A stretch of DNA of 9,071 nucleotides, taken from NCBI GenBank assembly GCA_937902605.1, contig CALFNC010000182.1:1-9071 (forward strand), written 5' to 3'. The position numbers and the translations under genes are program-made. This document shows, one piece after another, positions 5,804 through 9,071 of the stretch. The stretch comes from an uncultured Acidobacteriota bacterium (lineage in GTDB: Bacteria > Acidobacteriota > Thermoanaerobaculia > UBA5066). Positions within the stretch are counted from its first letter, which is position 1; each line of letters starts with the position of its first letter. Below the pieces are notes generated by a model. That model had not been told where the DNA came from. It ran no database searches and saw only the letters and a program-made list of their open reading frames with translations.

Positions 5804-6598
5804 GAACGGGTGCTTCGCCAGGAAGCCCAGGATGATGGTGTTCACCTCCGCCGCCTTCTCCAGCACGGCGACGTGCCCAGCGCCCGGGATCAGGTGGAAC
5901 TCGGAACCGGCGATCGCCTGGTGCATGATCTTTCCGTACTTGCGAGGCTTGAGCATGTCGAGCTCGGCCGAGGCGATGCATGTCGGCGCCTTGATCTTCC
6001 CCAGGTCGGCGGTGACGTTGAACCGGGCGAAGCTCTCGCACAAGCGGGCCGCCGCCTGGAGGTCGAGCTGGGCGTACCGCTGCTCGGCCATCGGGATCAG
6101 GTCGGGCCGTCCGACCAGGAAGTTCTCCGAGTAGACGTCGGCGTAGATCAGGCGGAAGAAGAGGGACCCGTCCCCCATTTTCGCCGCCAGGATCCAGCGC
6201 CCGATCATCGCCGCCAGCAGCGGGTCGCTGTGGGACACCGACGTGATGATGGTGAGGGAGTGGCACCGTTCGGGGTAGCGGATACCCATCACGAGGTTCA
6301 GCTCACCGCCGTACGACGTGCCGACCATGTGCGCCTTGCCGAGGCCAAGCTCGTCCATCAGCGCCGCGAGGTCCTCGCCGTGCAGCTCGAGCGAGTACTC
6401 GCTCTCGGGGTGATCGCTCTTCCCCTGCCCGCGCATGTCGTAGACCAGCACGCGGTAGCACCTCGACAGGTCCGGGAGCTGGAAGGCCCACGACGCCGTG
6501 TTCATGAAGACGCCGTTATTGAGGACGAGAAGCTCGCCGTCCTCCGGGCCGTGGAACTCGTAGTACAGGTTGACGCCGTTGACTCGCACCTGGGGCAT
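5801..6598 (-). CDS. Alpha/beta-fold hydrolase (3-oxoadipate enol-lactonase-like)
   Basis: A complete 265-residue cytoplasmic hydrolase with a Ser-Asp-His triad: Ser95 in the nucleophile elbow GTSYGG (93-98), Asp214 in ASAELDMLKP, and His242 in PGAGHVAVLE. The oxyanion-side strand reads VLNNGVFMNTASW, and the DMRGQGKSD segment (54-62) is characteristic of the PcaD/enol-lactonase and related esterase group. ATG at 6598 has a GGAGG site (6612-6608) nine bases upstream. It lies 71 bases downstream of livM and 80 bases upstream of the thiolase start. In this position it could open a lactone, cleave a C-C or ester bond of the imported compound, or remove CoA as a thioesterase; sequence cannot decide between these. 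Calling it pcaD would go too far because no other beta-ketoadipate genes are present. Confidence 0.87.
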   Translation of the reverse strand: MPQVRVNGVNLYYEFHGPEDGELLVLNNGVFMNTASWAFQLPDLSRCYRVLVYDMRGQGKSDHPESEYSLELHGEDLAALMDELGLGKAHMVGTSYGGELNLVMGIRYPERCHSLTIITSVSHSDPLLAAMIGRWILAAKMGDGSLFFRLIYADVYSENFLVGRPDLIPMAEQRYAQLDLQAAARLCESFARFNVTADLGKIKAPTCIASAELDMLKPRKYGKIMHQAIAGSEFHLIPGAGHVAVLEKAAEVNTIILGFLAKHPF

Positions 6599-6669
6599 CG
6601 TCTTCGCCCTCCCAAATCATCAAGGAGAATGGAAGCGCCCTGCCGGCGGCCGGTCCGATGGACCCCTCG

Positions 6670-7740
6670 TCATCGCTTCGCGAGGGCCCTAACGCGAAGC
6701 TTGCCAACGATCCCGAACGGGAAGCGGTAAACGCTCAGGATGAACAGAACTCCCAGCCACAGGAGCCAGCGGTCCGGGTGGAGCAGGTCCCGCAGCACCG
6801 GCACTCCGGAGGCCGCGTTGCTCGCAAGCTTCATCAGATCCTGCAGGTAGTTCTGCGCGACGATGAACATTGCGCTTCCGACCACCGCCCCGTACATCGT
6901 CCCCATCCCGCCGATCACGACGATCAGCAGGATGTCGATCATGATCTCGAACGAGAGCGACGTGTCCGGCCCGTTGTAGCGCAGCCAGATGGCGAGCAGG
7001 GCGCCCGACAGCGTCGCGAAGGAGGCGGAGAGCACGTTCGAGGCGGTGCGGTACGCCACCGTCCGGTAGCCCAGGGCCTCGGCGCGGAACTCGTTCTCCC
7101 GGATCGCCTGCAGGACCCGGCCGAAGGGGGAGTTGACGATCCGCAGCATGACCAGGAACAGCACCACCGTGGCCGCGAACACCAGGTAGTACGAGAGGAG
7201 CTTCCCGTTCAGGCTGACGCCGAGGAAGGGCCGTTCCACCAGCGAGAAGCCGGGCGTCAGGACCTCGGGGACCTTGAAGCTCAGGCCGTCCTCGCCGCCC
7301 GTCAGGTCGGAAAGCTGCGACGCGAGCGTCTGGAAGGCGCTGGCGACCGCCAGGGTGATCATGGCGTAGAACAATGCCTTTACCCTCAGGCTGAACAGGC
7401 CGATCACCAGGGAGAGCGCGAAGGAGAGGAGCAGCGCGACGGCAACGCCCGCAGCGACCGCGGCCCACGTCGGCCCCATACGTGTGATCGCAATGGCCAC
7501 GCCGTAGGCGCCGATCCCGAAGAACATCGTGTGGGCGAACGAGATGATGCCCGTGTAGCCGAGCAGCAGGTCGAAGCTCGCCACCAGGACGATGAAGACG
7601 CAGATCTTCGCCGCGACGTTCAGCGCCTTCGCGCCGGGAAAGGCGAATGGCGCGAGCGCCAGAGCGACCACGATCACGATCAGTACGGTTGCCAGCACGC
7701 GGCTGCGGGGAAGGTCGCCGGAGAGAACGCGCTTGAGCAT
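6670..7740 (-). CDS. livM: Branched-chain amino acid-type ABC transporter permease LivM
   Basis: A 356-residue inner-membrane permease that pairs with LivH to form the channel of a HAAT-family importer. It has about eight to ten hydrophobic segments. Family landmarks are GYTGIISFAHTMFFGIGAYG (61-80), TGGEDGL (147-153; usually TGGSDGL), the EAA-type cytoplasmic loop GRVLQAIRENEFRAEALGY (207-225) that contacts the ATPase, and GGMGTMYGAVVGSA (277-290). ATG at 7740 shares one base with the LivH stop (TGATG) and has GGGGAA at 7752-7747, so translation is coupled. An open frame extends to 8466 but is a shadow inside livH. Such permeases carry branched-chain amino acids, amides, urea or aromatic and short carboxylic acids; the downstream catabolic genes make a carboxylate substrate attractive, but this is inference. 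Confidence 0.95.
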   Translation of the reverse strand: MLKRVLSGDLPRSRVLATVLIVIVVALALAPFAFPGAKALNVAAKICVFIVLVASFDLLLGYTGIISFAHTMFFGIGAYGVAIAITRMGPTWAAVAAGVAVALLLSFALSLVIGLFSLRVKALFYAMITLAVASAFQTLASQLSDLTGGEDGLSFKVPEVLTPGFSLVERPFLGVSLNGKLLSYYLVFAATVVLFLVMLRIVNSPFGRVLQAIRENEFRAEALGYRTVAYRTASNVLSASFATLSGALLAIWLRYNGPDTSLSFEIMIDILLIVVIGGMGTMYGAVVGSAMFIVAQNYLQDLMKLASNAASGVPVLRDLLHPDRWLLWLGVLFILSVYRFPFGIVGKLRVRALAKR

Positions 7741-8756
7741 CACCGCTTCCCCACCGAGTAGAGCCCCGCAGGCCGCCACAGCAGGACGACCACCAACAGG
7801 AGGATGTTGGAGAACAGGGCGACCTTCGGGACCAGGAATCCGGTGTAGTTGGCGACGAGCCCGACGAGCAGCGCGCCGATGAAGCAGCCGCCGACCGAGC
7901 CCATCCCGCCGACGATGATGACGATAAACAGCAGCACGTTGACCTGGGAGCCCATCTGCGGCGTCACTCCCTGCTGGTACAGGCCCCACATCACGCCGCC
8001 CAGGCCCGCCAGCGCCGACCCGGCGACGAAGACGCCGACGAACAGCCGCCGAATACGGTACCCGAGGCTCTCGACCATCTCGCGGTCGTGGACGCCCGCC
8101 CGGATCAGAAGGCCGACCTTCGTCCGGCTGAGGACCCAGAACAGCGCCGCGAAGATGGCGAGGCCGATGACAACCGCAATCAGCCGGTACCGTTCCACGG
8201 CCGCCTCGCCGAAAAGGACCGAGCCGCGGAATGCCGTCGGCAGCGGCAGCGGAATCGCCTGGGGGCCCCAGATCACCTTGATCAGCTCCTCCCCGACGAT
8301 CATGCCGCCCATCGTGATCAGGATCTGCTTCAGCGGCTGGCCGTAGACCGGTCGGATGATGACCCGCTCGTACCCGAGGCCCACGGCGCCCGCGACCACC
8401 ATCGCCACCACCATCGCCGCCAGGACCACCAGGACGTTCAGGAGCATCCGTTCGCTCACGGTCCACCCGGCCAGGGAGCCAAGGACCGACACGGCGAGGA
8501 ACGCGCCCAGGGTGATGAAAACGCCGTGGCCGAAATTGAGGACGTCCATCAGGCCGAACACCAAAGTCAGGCCCGAGGCCATGATGAAGATGATCATCCC
8601 CATCGCCAGCCCGGCAAACGTCAGCGTCACCCAGGTCGAGAACGAGCCCGTCAGCGGCATCGCCAGAAGCGCGAGCGCCGGCACGAGCAGCAGCGGGATC
8701 CGGTCGGCCCTGATCTCCGGAAGGGCGTCCGGAGAGGTCGTCGCGGAAGAACTCAT
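7740..8756 (-). CDS. livH: Branched-chain amino acid-type ABC transporter permease LivH
   Basis: A 338-residue inner-membrane permease. Landmarks are SGLTLVFGLMDVLNFGHG (61-78), RPVYGQPLKQILITMG (135-150), the EAA-type loop TKVGLLIRAGVHDREMVESL (212-231), GGMGSVGGCFIGAL (283-296) and the C-terminal RPAGLYS. ATG at 8756 is preferred to the upstream ATG at 8831 because it has GAAGGAG (8768-8762) five bases away, and the longer frame would overlap livF and add an unrelated soluble stretch. The first 20 or so residues are a polar extension (MSSSATTSPDALPEIRADR) before the first membrane segment. It starts 13 bases after the livF stop and ends in a one-base overlap with livM. In E. coli the order is H-M-G-F; here an ATPase gene precedes H and M. 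Confidence 0.95.
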   Translation of the reverse strand: MSSSATTSPDALPEIRADRIPLLLVPALALLAMPLTGSFSTWVTLTFAGLAMGMIIFIMASGLTLVFGLMDVLNFGHGVFITLGAFLAVSVLGSLAGWTVSERMLLNVLVVLAAMVVAMVVAGAVGLGYERVIIRPVYGQPLKQILITMGGMIVGEELIKVIWGPQAIPLPLPTAFRGSVLFGEAAVERYRLIAVVIGLAIFAALFWVLSRTKVGLLIRAGVHDREMVESLGYRIRRLFVGVFVAGSALAGLGGVMWGLYQQGVTPQMGSQVNVLLFIVIIVGGMGSVGGCFIGALLVGLVANYTGFLVPKVALFSNILLLVVVLLWRPAGLYSVGKR

Positions 8757-8769
8757 GGGCGCTCCTTCC

Positions 8770-9071
8770 TCACTGGTGGGCTCCGAGCGAAAGGCCCAGC
8801 AGGCGCTGCTGCAAGCCGTCGTCCTCGGCAAGCGCGGCCATCGCGCCCGTATGCACGACGCGGCCCCCGTCCATCACCGCCACCTGGTCGCCGAGCTGCC
8901 GCGCGAAGTTGAAGTTCTGCTCGACGAGCAGGATGGTCGTGTCGGTCTGCTTGAGCTCCCGGAAGGCCGCGATCATGTTCTGGATGATGGCCGGCGCCAG
9001 ACCCTTGCTCGGTTCGTCGACCAGCAGGAGGTGGCGCGGCTCGACGATCGCGCGGGCCACCGCCAGCATCT
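8770..9071 (-). CDS. livF: ABC transporter ATP-binding protein LivF, C-terminal part
   Basis: Only about the last 100 residues are inside; the gene runs off the right edge. The visible part begins at the helix after the ABC signature (MLAVARAIVEPR), then Walker B and D-loop LLLVDEPSKGLAP, the switch segment TTILLVEQNFNFARQLGDQV, and the family ending VAVMDGGRVVHTGAMAAL. VEQN with 'SKGLAP' is characteristic of LivF rather than LivG, which usually has 'AGLNP' and 'IEHDM'. Walker A, the Q-loop and the LSGGQ signature lie outside. TGA at 8772-8770 is 13 bases from the livH start. It powers the LivH-LivM channel on the cytoplasmic side; LivG and the periplasmic binding protein are expected further upstream. 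Confidence 0.93.
   Translation of the reverse strand, partial: MLAVARAIVEPRHLLLVDEPSKGLAPAIIQNMIAAFRELKQTDTTILLVEQNFNFARQLGDQVAVMDGGRVVHTGAMAALAEDDGLQQRLLGLSLGAHQ

Noticed and set aside
6652..6686. Small hairpins after livM (GGTCC-GAT-GGACC and CCCTCG...CGAGGG)
   Set aside because: They are short, mutually exclusive, partly inside the coding end of livM, and lack a T tract on the transcript strand.
7741..8466. In-frame upstream extension of LivM
   Set aside because: It lies wholly inside livH in another frame; LivM's family start is ATG 7740 with GGGGAA upstream.
1..9071. Search for mobile elements, CRISPR, tRNA or rRNA genes
   Set aside because: No transposase-like protein, terminal repeat pair, regularly spaced repeat or tRNA-like fold was recognised by eye; a tRNA/Rfam scan was not possible.

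Overview
The window is GC-rich, gene-dense bacterial DNA carrying a catabolic locus for an acyl-CoA-type substrate. It has no mobile elements, RNA genes or CRISPR. High GC, strong GC bias at third codon positions, a Liv-type (branched-chain amino acid/HAAT) ABC transporter beside SCP2-type thiolase, SDR and CoA-transferase genes, and a tandem TetR regulator all fit a metabolically versatile GC-rich lineage such as Desulfobacterota/Deltaproteobacteria, Myxococcota, Acidobacteriota or Rokubacteria. The sequence alone does not decide between these.

Left part (1-3240). A ketosynthase-III-like gene (thiolase superfamily; only its first 74 codons are inside) reads leftward from 224. Diverging from it is a two-gene operon: a double-headed TetR regulator (520-1707, two complete TetR-type HTH domains in one chain) and, through an ATGA stop/start overlap, a CoA-transferase of the acetyl-CoA hydrolase/transferase family (1704-3011). 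The 295-bp divergent intergenic region holds a plausible sigma70-type promoter on each strand. It also holds copies of one inverted motif, GTGA-N8-TCAY: one copy at the leftward promoter and two overlapping copies, offset by 7 bp, just downstream of the rightward -10. These are the best candidates for the regulator's operators. A 15-bp-stem terminator at 3201-3238 closes the rightward operon.

Right part (3277-9071). A leftward operon with short gaps or overlaps reads: livF (3' part only), livH, livM, alpha/beta hydrolase, SCP2-type thiolase, an unrecognised 105-residue protein, and an SDR oxidoreductase. LivG and a substrate-binding protein are not in the window and would be expected upstream, beyond 9071.

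Inferred logic: the Liv-type transporter imports a small carboxylate or amino-acid-like compound. The hydrolase cleaves an ester, lactone or other activated bond. The CoA-transferase activates the acid, the SDR handles a 3-hydroxy/3-oxo interconversion, and the thiolase (perhaps with the KASIII-like enzyme) makes or breaks the C-C bond. The substrate cannot be read from the sequence.

The two most unusual items are the double TetR with its matching overlapping operators, and the small cysteine-free protein next to the thiolase. That protein carries a duplicated VGPDVxHPN motif and sits where a zinc-ribbon/OB-fold (DUF35) thiolase partner is often found.
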